Positions 17,997 to 26,113 of a DNA stretch of 64,000 bases are shown in pieces. A program made the translations under genes and the position numbers. Each line of letters opens with the position of its first letter. The first letter of the stretch is position 1. A model generated the notes under the pieces. That model made no database searches. It saw only the letters and a list, made by a program, of their open reading frames with translations, and was not told the origin of the DNA. The stretch is from Anaerococcus urinomassiliensis (lineage in GTDB: Bacteria; Bacillota; Clostridia; Tissierellales; Peptoniphilaceae): assembly GCF_900128425.1 (NCBI RefSeq), contig NZ_LT635782.1, positions 845,359-909,358 of the forward strand, written 5' to 3'.

Positions 17997-19931
17997 ATGC
18001 AAAATAAAAAATCAAAATTATTATTTACAGTTGCTTTTGCTACAGCATTTTCCGTTACAAGCTTGTTTGCTGGATTTAATCCTGCTTATGCAGCAAGTTT
18101 GACTGAGGCGGAAAAAGTAGAATTTGAAAATTCATACTTTAATAACAGCGTTGTGAAAAAAGCAAGCGAAATGTTACTAAAAAAAGCACCATCTACAACA
18201 GCAAATATCAAAGATACTCTTAACCAACAAATCGTAGAATCAGATGCACTTCTTGCAGAAAGTAAAGATTTAATTGAAACTATCAGGCCAGAAAGAGCTA
18301 ACGAATCCAAAACAATTAAAGATTTGGATCAATCAGTTTTTGATAACCAAGTTTATCAAGAAGCAATATTTATGCTCTTTGACCTAACTCCAAAGACAGT
18401 TGAATCTATCAAAGGTTCCCTAACAGAACTATTAAATTCATCTATCCCAGAAAATAACGAAGCTACTAATCTTCTTTATTCTATGCGTGGCTTAAAACAA
18501 ATCAGCATAATCCACTACAATGACACACACGGCAGAGTAGAAGAAAACGCTAAAAACGGTGAAATCGGCTATGCTAAAATTAAAACTTTCTATGATTACA
18601 AAAATGTAAATAATAATGCCCTCCTCCTAGATGCTGGAGATACATTACACGGAACAATTTTTGCAAATATTGCCCAAGGACAAAGTGTTGTTGAAGCAGT
18701 TAATAAAATGGGGCTTACAGCTATGACAGCTGGTAACCACGACTTTAACTACGGATACAAGAGACTTTTAGAATTAAAAGACCTTGCTAATTACCCAATC
18801 CTTGGCTCTAATGTAGTTGATGAGAATGGCAATCAAATCCTTGACGGCAGCCAAATAGTTGAAATAAATGGTGTAAAAGTTGGTATATTCGGACTTTCCA
18901 CTCCAGAAACCAAGACAAAGTCTTCTCCAGTAAATACCGAAGGATTGACATTTGAAGATCCAGTAGAAGTTGCAAAAATGGAAGTGGAAAACCTAAAATC
19001 TAACGGCGCTGACATAGTTGTTTGCCTATCTCACCTTGGTATAGATGAAGAAAGTGAAGATACATCTACTAAAGTAGCTGACAATGTTGATGGAATTGAT
19101 TTAATCATAGACGGTCACTCTCACAGCCAACTTGACGAAGGAAAAATCGAAAAAACAACCCTTATTGCACAAACAGGAGCACACGGCTACAACCTTGGTG
19201 AAGTGACACTACTTGTAGACAAAGATAATAAAGTCAATGCAAAATTTGCTAAGCTCCATCCTTACAAAAAAATGCAACACATCAATGCTAACCAAGAAAT
19301 TCTTGATGTAATTAATAAATACAGTGAAGCAAACAAAGATGTATTAAGCCAAAAAGTTGGTATGACAGATGTAGACCTTGACGGTGTTCGTGGCAATGTT
19401 AGAACAAAAGAAACTAACTTAGGAGATTTCATCGCTGATGCTATGAAAGAATCAATTGGTGCAGATATTACAATCACAAATGGTGGCGGCATAAGAGATT
19501 CAATAGTAAAAGGTGACATTACAAAAGGTGATGTACTTACAGTATTCCCATTCACCAACTTCCTAGTAAAAATCGAGGTTACAGGTGCAGATATCTTAGC
19601 TGCCCTAGAACACGGTCTAACAGATACTCCAAACGAAGCTGGTAAGTTCCCACAAATAGCTGGTATGACTGTAAAATATGATTCAAGCAAAGAAGCTGGT
19701 AGTAAAGTAACAGAAGTATTAGTTAATGGCGAAGCTCTTGATCCAAACAAAACATACTCAGTTGCAACAAACGACTTTATGGCAATTGGTGGAGATGGAT
19801 ACGAAATGTTTAAAGGTAAAACAAGAAGCGAAGAAAGAGGACTTATCTCTGATATCTTCGAAGAAGCTATCAAGGCAAATGGTACTATAAAGCCTGGCAC
19901 AGATGGCAGAATGACAGATATAAGCAAATAG
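17997..19931 (+). CDS. Secreted 5'-nucleotidase / 2',3'-cyclic phosphodiesterase
   Basis: The 644-residue product has a Sec signal peptide (about 1-32, ending NPAYAAS). A metallophosphatase domain begins at HYNDTHGR (173-180) and includes DAGDTLHG, GNHDFNYG and DGHSHS metal-binding motifs. A C-terminal 5'-nucleotidase substrate domain follows, with TNGGGIRD, FPFTNFLV and GGDGYEMF. Such enzymes release phosphate from extracellular nucleotides. Residues about 42-165 form an extra N-terminal region made of two similar helical copies, each with SxF(N/D)NxV, an ML pair, PxTxxxIK and L. No cell-wall anchor is visible, so it is probably released or held by that N-terminal module. It starts after AGGAGGAAAT and ends in a strong terminator. 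Confidence 0.93.
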   Translation: MQNKKSKLLFTVAFATAFSVTSLFAGFNPAYAASLTEAEKVEFENSYFNNSVVKKASEMLLKKAPSTTANIKDTLNQQIVESDALLAESKDLIETIRPERANESKTIKDLDQSVFDNQVYQEAIFMLFDLTPKTVESIKGSLTELLNSSIPENNEATNLLYSMRGLKQISIIHYNDTHGRVEENAKNGEIGYAKIKTFYDYKNVNNNALLLDAGDTLHGTIFANIAQGQSVVEAVNKMGLTAMTAGNHDFNYGYKRLLELKDLANYPILGSNVVDENGNQILDGSQIVEINGVKVGIFGLSTPETKTKSSPVNTEGLTFEDPVEVAKMEVENLKSNGADIVVCLSHLGIDEESEDTSTKVADNVDGIDLIIDGHSHSQLDEGKIEKTTLIAQTGAHGYNLGEVTLLVDKDNKVNAKFAKLHPYKKMQHINANQEILDVINKYSEANKDVLSQKVGMTDVDLDGVRGNVRTKETNLGDFIADAMKESIGADITITNGGGIRDSIVKGDITKGDVLTVFPFTNFLVKIEVTGADILAALEHGLTDTPNEAGKFPQIAGMTVKYDSSKEAGSKVTEVLVNGEALDPNKTYSVATNDFMAIGGDGYEMFKGKTRSEERGLISDIFEEAIKANGTIKPGTDGRMTDISK

Positions 19932-19936
19932 TTAGT

Positions 19937-19972
19937 AAAAGCTCTTATGAAAATAGGAGCTTTTTTGTTTTA
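19937..19972 (+). terminator. Terminator after 5'-nucleotidase gene
   Basis: AAAAGCTCTTAT pairs with ATAGGAGCTTTT around a GAAA loop, followed by TTTTTTGTTTT. Confidence 0.85.
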
Positions 19973-19992
19973 TTTATGATTTATATATAACT

Positions 19993-20021
19993 TTGACATT
20001 TGACCTTTTTAGAAATATAAT
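19993..20021 (+). promoter_or_regulatory. Consensus promoter of repetitive lipoprotein gene
   Basis: A perfect TTGACA (19993-19998) and perfect TATAAT (20016-20021) are separated by 17 bases. This is one of the strongest promoters in the window and predicts high expression. Confidence 0.85.
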
Positions 20022-20051
20022 TATCATCACAAAGGAAGAAAGGAGATTACG

Positions 20052-20324
20052 ATGAATAAAAAACTATTAGCATTAGCTTTAGCAGGTACATTCGCATTTG
20101 CAGGTTGTGGAAACAACGCTGAAGAAAAACCAGCAGAAACAAAAACAGAACCAGCAGTAGAAGAACCAGCAAAAGACGAAGCTGACAAAGCAGCTGACGA
20201 TGCAGCTGAAAAAGCTGATGACGCAGCAAAAGAAGCTGACGATGCAGCTGAAAAAGCTGATGATGCAGCAAAAGATGCAACAGACGCTGACGATGCAGCT
20301 GATGACGCAAACGGAAATAACTAA
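20052..20324 (+). CDS. Small lipoprotein with Ala/Asp/Lys repeats
   Basis: The 90-residue product has a lipoprotein signal with cysteine C19 (FAFAGC). A Glu/Pro/Thr/Lys linker follows, then a C-terminal half made almost only of Ala, Asp, Glu and Lys in repeats such as ADDAAEKADDAAK. The repeats predict a charged amphipathic helix reaching from the membrane into the wall. It has a consensus promoter, an AAAGGAG ribosome site and a terminator of its own, so it is likely an abundant surface component. No family or enzyme activity can be assigned. The DNA holds two 42-base tandem copies. Confidence 0.8.
   Translation: MNKKLLALALAGTFAFAGCGNNAEEKPAETKTEPAVEEPAKDEADKAADDAAEKADDAAKEADDAAEKADDAAKDATDADDAADDANGNN
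20194..20277 (+). repeat. Two 42-base tandem copies inside lipoprotein gene
   Basis: Bases 20194-20235 and 20236-20277 match at 40 of 42 positions by eye. They encode ADDAAEKADDAAKE and ADDAAEKADDAAKD. Such units can expand or contract by slippage without shifting the frame. Confidence 0.85.
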
Positions 20325-20348
20325 TTTAAATAATAAATCAAAAACAAA

Positions 20349-20380
20349 GAGCTAGCAAGTTTTGCTAGCTCCTTTATTTT
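20349..20380 (+). terminator. Terminator between convergent lipoprotein and capA-like genes
   Basis: A 10 bp perfect stem GAGCTAGCAA / TTGCTAGCTC with a 3-base loop is followed by CTTTATTTTG. On the other strand it is followed by TTTGTTTTTG, so it may act both ways. Confidence 0.85.
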
Positions 20381-20384
20381 GTCC

Positions 20385-21533
20385 TTATCTTACAATTGTA
20401 TGCATTGTATCATAGTTCATGGATTCTGCTATTCCCATCAGATACCTATCATCTTCTGAAATATCATCCTTTTGCCCATATAGGTATTCATCTATCACAT
20501 AGGCCCTATTAAGCAGGCCATAATCATCAAAAATCGTACCTACCCAGGTGGTGTGATAAGTAGTATTTAAGATCTTTGCTTTTGTATCATTTTCTCCTTT
20601 ATAGATTATTGTATCAACCAAAAGACCGTGCTCTACCCTATAGTCACCATCAAAATTATTGTGATTTTGATTAGAAACAAGATTACCTAGTGAATAATAA
20701 ATTATTCCCTTTCTACCATCCTTAGCCTCATATTCTTCCCTTGGTTGGATTACGTGGGGATGGTTGCCAATAACCATATCTGCGCCCCAATCAATCATAT
20801 CGTGGGCAAGTTCGATTTGATACTCTTCAGGGTAGGATTGGTATTCAACTCCCCAGTGAGGATAAATTATTATGAATTCTGCTCCATCCTTGATAGCATT
20901 AGAAATATCTCTTCTTATCAGAACACTATCAATCATATTTACTTTTGCTAGTTTATCAGCAGAATCTAGCAAGTATTCAAAACCATTTAATTGTTCGGCA
21001 TAAGCAAGTATTCCTACCTTAATCCCATTTATATCCTTTATCAAATAGTTTTTATCTGTGCTATTTTTTTGTGTACCAACATTTTCTATACCAGCTTTAT
21101 TTATTGCTTCAATTGTATAGTCCAAACCATCTAGACCAGTATCCATACAATGGTTATTTGCAGTTGTTATAACATCTACCCCAATATCACTTAAGGCTCT
21201 AAAAATATCCTCATTTGAATTAAATGTAGGATATCCTGAAGGTTCTAGGTCTGGATGAGTTGTAAATTCGCAATTTACCATGAAATAATCAGACTTTGCT
21301 ACATAATCTTTTAACTTTTCAAAAGGCCTATCGTAGTTATATTCACCAGATCCATAGTTTCTAGCGTAATTATCAAAGTTAATGTGAGGTAATACATCAC
21401 CAGCAAAAAATAAACGAGCCATCTTTACATCTTGACTTTGTGTTTCTAAGCTTTCTGCATTGGCTATGTTTAAATTGGCGAATGAAAATATACTCAGAAA
21501 ACTTATAATAATGAATTTTTTAATTTTTTTCAT
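20385..21533 (-). CDS. CapA-family secreted metallophosphatase-like protein
   Basis: This is a CapA/PgsA-type protein, a calcineurin-like fold often tied to poly-glutamate or capsule production but of uncertain reaction. I set the start at ATG 21533 (MKKIKKF), which has AGGAAGG upstream and a signal peptide of about 27 residues (ending NIANAES); a longer frame would add 23 non-signal residues. Family motifs are visible: FFAGDVLPH at the N-terminus of the mature part, MVNCEFTTH, TANNHCMDTG, PHWGVEYQ, GNHPHV and YSLGNLVSNQ. No capB/capC genes are nearby, so polyglutamate synthesis is not supported by context. A TATAAT with upstream TG lies at 21562-21567. Confidence 0.9.
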   Translation of the reverse strand: MKKIKKFIIISFLSIFSFANLNIANAESLETQSQDVKMARLFFAGDVLPHINFDNYARNYGSGEYNYDRPFEKLKDYVAKSDYFMVNCEFTTHPDLEPSGYPTFNSNEDIFRALSDIGVDVITTANNHCMDTGLDGLDYTIEAINKAGIENVGTQKNSTDKNYLIKDINGIKVGILAYAEQLNGFEYLLDSADKLAKVNMIDSVLIRRDISNAIKDGAEFIIIYPHWGVEYQSYPEEYQIELAHDMIDWGADMVIGNHPHVIQPREEYEAKDGRKGIIYYSLGNLVSNQNHNNFDGDYRVEHGLLVDTIIYKGENDTKAKILNTTYHTTWVGTIFDDYGLLNRAYVIDEYLYGQKDDISEDDRYLMGIAESMNYDTMHTIVR

Positions 21534-21585
21534 AAGTAACCTTCCTAATAGGGTTTTATTTATTATATCACGGTTTTGTGGGAAA

Positions 21586-21628
21586 TAAAAAACTGACCAC
21601 AATATCTTTCGATATTATAATCAGTTTT
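21586..21628 (-). terminator. Terminator after 62-residue protein gene
   Basis: On the minus strand AACTGATTATAATATC pairs with GATATTGTGGTCAGTT around GAAA with two interior mismatches, followed by TTTTATTT. Confidence 0.75.
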
Positions 21629-21652
21629 ATCTTGATTGATTATATACTTATT

Positions 21653-21841
21653 TTATCTATCTGGATTTTCATATCCTTTTTCTACGATTTGTTCACCATC
21701 ACAAGTGTTGATTCTTTTACCTTCAAATTCGACAATACCACAGTTTTCGCCGTTGCTCATTGGAACGTCTTCGTTTGATTTTTTCGTTGCTGTTTGATTA
21801 TCACCAGCTTCAAAAACTTTTTTTTCATTATCTACTGCCAT
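21653..21841 (-). CDS. Small acidic protein of unknown function
   Basis: The 62-residue protein has no family I can name. It is hydrophilic and acidic, with two cysteines in ENCGIVEF and INTCDGEQ, spaced by 13 residues. They could form a disulfide or bind metal. No membrane segment or signal is seen. It is convincing as a gene because of its ATAGGAGGATATT ribosome site, its independent position and the terminator hairpin directly behind it. Confidence 0.65.
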   Translation of the reverse strand: MAVDNEKKVFEAGDNQTATKKSNEDVPMSNGENCGIVEFEGKRINTCDGEQIVEKGYENPDR

Positions 21842-21905
21842 AATATCCTCCTATGAATATTTAATTATTCTCTTATAGTCATTTTACCCATTTTTATGAA
21901 AATCA

Positions 21906-21933
21906 CACAAAAAAAGACCCAACCGGGTCCTTT
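21906..21933 (-). terminator. Terminator after pcp
   Basis: GACCC pairs with GGGTC around GGTT, followed on the minus strand by seven T. It ends the DUF969-DUF979-pcp operon. Confidence 0.8.
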
Positions 21934-21934
21934 T

Positions 21935-22579
21935 CTAGTGTGTTGCTCCACCTGTAATATCCAAATCTTTCTTGTCATCGTATTTTACAATTGCTCTAAT
22001 AGCTGCATTTAAACCTCTTACAATATCATCTAGGCTCATAGATGCTGTGTTAGGCTTGTCTAAAACTTGTTCTGTCAAAAATGGTACGTGGATAAATCCT
22101 GCTTTTATATCTCCATATTTTTCTGCTAGGTATAAGTCTTGGTACATAATGTGGTTACATACAAAAGTACCCGCTGAGTTTGATACACTTGCTGGAATGT
22201 TTTCCTTTTTAATTTCTTCCACCATAGCCTTGATTGGTAGGCTTGCAAAATATGCTGGAGCACCATCTTCTCTTATTTTTACATCTATTGGTTGGTTGCC
22301 TTCGTTATCTTCAATACGAGCATCATCTTCGTTGATTGCAACACGTTCTACTGTTATACCATATCTTCCGCCAGCTTGGCCAACTGAAAGGATTACATCT
22401 GGTTTTACTTCTTTGATTTTTGCTTCAACTACATCGCTAGCCTTGTGAAATACTGTTGGTATTTCAAGCTTTATTACCTCTGCTCCTTCGATATTATCAT
22501 CTATTCTTTTTACAGATTCGATTGCTGGATTTGTTTCTTCTCCACCGAATGGATCAAATCCTGTTACTAATATTTTCAT
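21935..22579 (-). CDS. pcp: Pyroglutamyl-peptidase I
   Basis: The cytoplasmic cysteine peptidase removes N-terminal pyroglutamate from peptides. The 214-residue length is normal for family C15. The catalytic triad is visible as E78 (GITVERVA), C141 ([11 protein letters not shown]) and H164 (GFIHVPFL). The N-terminal segment [14 protein letters not shown] is diagnostic. It is the last gene of a three-gene operon behind DUF979 and DUF969 membrane proteins, an arrangement widespread in Firmicutes. There the membrane pair is thought to move 5-oxoproline, the product of this enzyme. Ten bases separate it from the DUF979 gene. Confidence 0.96.
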   Translation of the reverse strand: MKILVTGFDPFGGEETNPAIESVKRIDDNIEGAEVIKLEIPTVFHKASDVVEAKIKEVKPDVILSVGQAGGRYGITVERVAINEDDARIEDNEGNQPIDVKIREDGAPAYFASLPIKAMVEEIKKENIPASVSNSAGTFVCNHIMYQDLYLAEKYGDIKAGFIHVPFLTEQVLDKPNTASMSLDDIVRGLNAAIRAIVKYDDKKDLDITGGATH

Positions 22580-22588
22580 AATTACCTC

Positions 22589-23533
22589 CTAAAAGGCCCA
22601 AAATCTCATCAATAGTATATGAACTACAATCATAAGTATAGAGAATAGTGCCTGTTCTTTTATTACCCCATTTTTATCATCCATCTCTAGCAATCCTACA
22701 GGAAGCACATTAAAGTTTCCTGCCATAGGTGTAAGAAGAGTACCACAATAGCCTGCTGTCATAGCTAGGGCTGCTGCTATAGCTGGGTCTGCTCCTTGAG
22801 CTATAACAAATGGAACTCCAATTCCTGCTGTAATCACAGTGAAGGCAGCAAAAGCGTTGCCCATGATAGCTGTAAATATAACCATGCCTAGAACATAAGC
22901 AATAGACCCAGTCCATGGAGAAATAGTTGGTATCATACCACCGATTATTGATGCTATTACATCACCTACTCCTGCTGCTGCAAAGATCGCTCCAAGAGCT
23001 GCAAGTAATTGTGGAAGTATTGCAACTGCTCCAACTTGTTGGACCATCCTATCTGATTGTTTCATCATTCCTGCAAAATTTGTTTTTGTCATAATCATTA
23101 TAATTACTAGAGCTACAATTGCAGTAAAACCAAGGATTGATGAGCTTGATTCTGGAATAAGTTTTGCTAATATTATAGCAAGAACTGCCATAACAATCAC
23201 TGGTATGAAAATCTTGTTACCAAGTCTATTTGATCCTTCAACTTCTGTAGCTTCATCATTAGTTATGGCTCCTTTGACTACAATACCATTGATTAGAGAA
23301 ATAATACCTATTACTACTACAAGTGCACCTGATACCATTGGTGGGATTAGCTTACCAAAGGCAAATAATACACCAAGTATTATCCAGAAAGTCATAGTTG
23401 TAGCTTTCTTATCATTGTCCTCTGCTCTAAAAACTCTGTAAGCAGTATAGAAAAATTGTAGGCCAATTAATACATAAATAAATTCCAAAAATTTCGCAAA
23501 GAATTCTTCAGCTGGCATTCCAAATATTGTCAT
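22589..23533 (-). CDS. DUF979-family membrane protein (putative 5-oxoproline transporter subunit)
   Basis: The 314-residue protein has about nine membrane helices and matches the DUF979 family, recognised from FKLIPP-like first loop elements, the IGGMIPTISPWTG and MGNAFAAFTVITAG segments, and the C-terminal TAGYCGTLLTPMAGNFNVLP stretch. DUF979 and DUF969 proteins occur together and next to pcp, and are annotated in databases as a 5-oxoproline transporter pair. Its start codon overlaps the stop of the DUF969 gene (TAATG). The transport role is known only by association; the sequence itself shows a polytopic membrane protein. Confidence 0.85.
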   Translation of the reverse strand: MTIFGMPAEEFFAKFLEFIYVLIGLQFFYTAYRVFRAEDNDKKATTMTFWIILGVLFAFGKLIPPMVSGALVVVIGIISLINGIVVKGAITNDEATEVEGSNRLGNKIFIPVIVMAVLAIILAKLIPESSSSILGFTAIVALVIIMIMTKTNFAGMMKQSDRMVQQVGAVAILPQLLAALGAIFAAAGVGDVIASIIGGMIPTISPWTGSIAYVLGMVIFTAIMGNAFAAFTVITAGIGVPFVIAQGADPAIAAALAMTAGYCGTLLTPMAGNFNVLPVGLLEMDDKNGVIKEQALFSILMIVVHILLMRFWAF

Positions 23534-24198
23534 TATTTGCCCCCTTTCATTCTCTTGTCATCAATGATGTTTTTGATAACACCGAGTACTAAACAGATTA
23601 TAGCAATTGGTAGTGACTTGCCTGCAATATCAGCATTTGTCACAGGATATCCCAGGGACTCCATCTGCCCAACTATTAGTAGGACCCCGCCTGCACCAAT
23701 AAAGGTATTTTGAGCAAAGAAGTTACCAAAGTTTTCCATGGCAGCTGCTCTAGATTTTAACTTCTCGCTGTCTTTTTTCTCTAATTTGCCATTTTGTTTC
23801 TCATATGAGGCCTCTGCCATTGGGAAGATGATTGGTCTTACAAATTGAACAAGGCCATAGATTCTCATTGAGAAAAATCCTGCAAGTTCCCTAAATAGTA
23901 GGTATACACTATACAAAGCTCCTGGTGAAAGGTTGTCGCGTTGTTTAACTATTTTTTCCGCAGATTGTTTTAGTCCAAATTGTTCTGATAAGCCTATTAC
24001 CGGCAAGGTAATTATAAATAAGGTTACTATTCTCTGGTTGACAAATTCTTCGCCTAGTATACTAAGAAATTCTCCTATAGAAATGCCTGATACTAAAGCT
24101 GTGATAAATCCTGATAAAATAACTGTAAATACAATATTTAACTTAAAAATAAATCCAAGTACAATTATCAGAATACCAATTAGTTTTAAATATTCCAT
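23533..24198 (-). CDS. DUF969-family membrane protein (putative 5-oxoproline transporter subunit)
   Basis: The 221-residue membrane protein matches DUF969. It has helices near 5-40, 55-75, 95-115 and 195-210, and family segments such as LPVIGLSEQFGL, RELAGFFSMRI and NFFAQNTFIGAGGVLL. It is the first gene of the operon and overlaps the DUF979 start by one base. The start ATG has AGGAGG upstream (24203-24208 region). Together the two proteins are thought to carry 5-oxoproline across the membrane, supplying or draining the pcp reaction. About 230 bases of AT-rich sequence separate it from the divergent rhodanese gene; these should hold both promoters, but I see no strong -35 element. Confidence 0.85.
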   Translation of the reverse strand: MEYLKLIGILIIVLGFIFKLNIVFTVILSGFITALVSGISIGEFLSILGEEFVNQRIVTLFIITLPVIGLSEQFGLKQSAEKIVKQRDNLSPGALYSVYLLFRELAGFFSMRIYGLVQFVRPIIFPMAEASYEKQNGKLEKKDSEKLKSRAAAMENFGNFFAQNTFIGAGGVLLIVGQMESLGYPVTNADIAGKSLPIAIICLVLGVIKNIIDDKRMKGGK

Positions 24199-24429
24199 AT
24201 TAATCCTCCTATAAAATATTTATATAATCTTAAAATGAAAACCAGAAAATGTCAATAATTATAATTTTATTTTAATTGTTTTTCACCATTAACATTATAG
24301 AATCTTCTAGGTTTTTTGTTAAGATTTTAACCTCTTGTAGCATATTTAGAAAATAAATACTACAGTATAATTATATTAAATATAAAGTCTAAATACAATA
24401 ATAAAGAATATTATTTAAGGGAGGGAAAA

Positions 24430-24729
24430 ATGAATTTTAAGGAAATTAGTGGAAGAGACTTAGAAAACAACTTGGATTCTTATATTATTTATGATGTTAG
24501 AAGCAAAGAAGAATACAAACTTGGTCATATCAAGGGAGCAATTAACACTCCCTACGATGAAGTTGCAGCTAATATTGATAAGTTCAAAAATTTAGATAAA
24601 CCAATAGTCCTGCATTGTAGGACCAATAATCGCAGTTCCTATGCTGGATCAATCTTGCAAGCTGCAGGTATTGATGATATAACTATTGCACCAGGAGTTG
24701 CAAATTACGATTATAAATTAACAAAATAA
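24430..24729 (+). CDS. Single-domain rhodanese-like protein
   Basis: The 99-residue protein is a single rhodanese domain. The active-site cysteine is C63 in LHCRTNNRSS, and the conserved CH2A-like element YDVRSKEEYKLGHIKGAINTP lies at about 21-41. It would carry sulfur as a persulfide or act in sulfane-sulfur detoxification in the cytoplasm. The start follows AGGGAGGGAAAA; a TATAAT lies at 24366-24371. A long inverted repeat begins directly at the stop codon and probably serves as transcription end. Confidence 0.92.
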   Translation: MNFKEISGRDLENNLDSYIIYDVRSKEEYKLGHIKGAINTPYDEVAANIDKFKNLDKPIVLHCRTNNRSSYAGSILQAAGIDDITIAPGVANYDYKLTK

Positions 24730-24886
24730 GGAGCTGTTGCAAAACTATGAATGACTTTCGTCCCATTGCTAGAGGGTTCTTGTGGGAAATTTTTAGCATA
24801 GCCTGCCGGCTCATGGAGGCAAAATTTTCCTCAAGGTTCCTCTAGTGATTTGGGACGATTCATTCATTCTGCAACAGCCCCTCCTT
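24729..24886. repeat. Long imperfect inverted repeat (MITE-like or giant terminator hairpin)
   Basis: The whole space between two convergent genes is one imperfect palindrome with arms of about 75 bases. The outer arms AAGGAGCTGTTGCA and the complement of TGCAACAGCCCCTCCTT pair. Inner blocks ATGAATGA, CGTCCCA, CTAGAGG and GGAAAATTTT also recur in inverted order, and the centre is CCTGCCGGCTCATGG. No ORF is present. The ends CTGTTGCAAA resemble the terminal repeats known in IS6-type elements, but no transposase or clear target duplication is seen. It may be a non-autonomous element reused as a bidirectional terminator. Confidence 0.75.
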
Positions 24887-24889
24887 TAT

Positions 24890-25900
24890 CTACATATTAA
24901 AAAATTCTAATATATCTTCATAAACTATAGACCTATCTTCCTCATTAAGTATTTCGTGACGCATATGATCATACACTACATTATCAAAATTAGTATAGCC
25001 TGCTTTTTTAAGGGTATTAATACTATCTTCAAGGCCCTTATCAGATCCTGTGACTATGTCATCTGAGCCTGTTGCAGATAAAATCGAAAGATCTGGGTTT
25101 TTCACCATATATCTTCTAACTTTTGACATCTTATTATTCATATCAATAATTGTAACCACACCACGCTCTAAGAAAGTTTGAACTCTTTGCTTATCATTTC
25201 TCTTGTCGATAACATTGTCCATATTATAGGAAATCCAAGTATCATCACCCTTAGAACCTGGCAAAAGTGGGCTTAAAATAGCCGGCTGGTATTTATTGAA
25301 ATAAAAGGTAATTATATTACCTAGAAACAAGCCAAATGCAGCTACTTTACTATGTTCAACAGTTCCAGTAAGAACAAGCTTATCTATAGTGTCGTCATAT
25401 TTTTGTAGGTAAAGTCTTGATATCATAGAACCCATAGAGTGCCCAATCATATAAACTTTTAGACCTGGGTGGGTCTCCCTAGCAAATGAATTTACGGCAT
25501 ATACGTCATTTACGACTTCTTCTGTAAGTCTCATATAGCCTGTTGGATACTTTTCAGAAATACTCTTACCATGTCCTCTATGATCGTGGGCTATGACAGT
25601 AAATCCATTGGCATTTAGAAATTTTATAAAATCTATGTAATTATAAGAATGTTCTGCCATACCATGGATTATGTGTACTATTGCCTTTGGATCAGCTACT
25701 TCATAGAGTCTTATAAAGATATCGTGACCATCGTAATTTGTGAGATAAATCTCTTGGTGATCATCAAAATTTCTCTTATTTCTTATAAAATATTTTCTAG
25801 TATTTTTGACCTTTTCAAAGTCTCTAGTAATTTTATAGTAATAAAATTGAGGAAATAGAATCAATAATGCTATTATAATCCAAATTGTTGTTGCACTCAT
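24890..25900 (-). CDS. Alpha/beta hydrolase (monoacylglycerol lipase-like), membrane anchored
   Basis: The 336-residue protein has an N-terminal membrane helix (about 4-22) and a serine hydrolase domain of the monoglyceride lipase type. Visible elements are the oxyanion segment IIHGMAEHSYNY (near 78-89), HDHRGHGKS, nucleophile S155 in GHSMGS, and a late catalytic His in DHMRHEILNE. The likely substrates are short acyl esters such as monoacylglycerols or lysophospholipids, acting at the membrane. Its start overlaps the cold-shock gene stop by four bases, and the gene ends at the long inverted repeat. It is the distal gene of the valS transcript unit. Confidence 0.88.
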   Translation of the reverse strand: MSATTIWIIIALLILFPQFYYYKITRDFEKVKNTRKYFIRNKRNFDDHQEIYLTNYDGHDIFIRLYEVADPKAIVHIIHGMAEHSYNYIDFIKFLNANGFTVIAHDHRGHGKSISEKYPTGYMRLTEEVVNDVYAVNSFARETHPGLKVYMIGHSMGSMISRLYLQKYDDTIDKLVLTGTVEHSKVAAFGLFLGNIITFYFNKYQPAILSPLLPGSKGDDTWISYNMDNVIDKRNDKQRVQTFLERGVVTIIDMNNKMSKVRRYMVKNPDLSILSATGSDDIVTGSDKGLEDSINTLKKAGYTNFDNVVYDHMRHEILNEEDRSIVYEDILEFFNM

Positions 25901-26112
25901 AATTCAACCTCCATCTTTTTAACATTGATAGCTGATGGCCCCCTTGGCCCATCTTCTCGATCAAAACTTACCCTATCACCTTCATCTAGTTTTTTGTAGT
26001 CATCATCAGATATAATACTTGTAAAGTGTACAAAATAATCTATATCATCATCTGACTTGATAAAACCATATCCTTTTTTATTATCAAAAAATTTAACTAT
26101 TCCACTTTCCAT
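25897..26112 (-). CDS. Cold-shock-domain RNA-binding protein
   Basis: The 71-residue protein is a single cold-shock domain. It has GIVKFFDNKKGYGFI (RNP1 KGYGFI), YFVHFTSI (RNP2), and the EGDRVSFDREDGPRGPSAINV end. It would bind single-stranded RNA or DNA and loosen structures. It is acidic and differs from the major Csp in that it sits within an operon between a methyltransferase and a hydrolase gene, without the long 5' leader of true cold-induced csp genes. The gap to the methyltransferase gene is one base. Confidence 0.93.
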   Translation of the reverse strand: MESGIVKFFDNKKGYGFIKSDDDIDYFVHFTSIISDDDYKKLDEGDRVSFDREDGPRGPSAINVKKMEVEL

Positions 26113-26113
26113 A

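Noticed and set aside
19262..19927. Minus-strand open frame of 221 codons
   Set aside because: It is a shadow of the secreted 5'-nucleotidase C-terminal domain, whose motifs are in the plus frame.
20194..20277. Possible CRISPR-like repeats
   Set aside because: Copies are directly adjacent without spacers and code for protein.
20047..20310. Minus-strand frame rich in Leu, His, Gln and Arg
   Set aside because: It is the reverse of the repetitive lipoprotein gene; its odd composition comes from the repeats.
20385..21533. Poly-gamma-glutamate capsule locus
   Set aside because: Only a CapA-type protein is found; no CapB/CapC genes are nearby.
24729..24886. Insertion sequence of the IS6 type
   Set aside because: Only the ends are similar; there is no transposase frame inside the 158 bases and no target duplication is clear.
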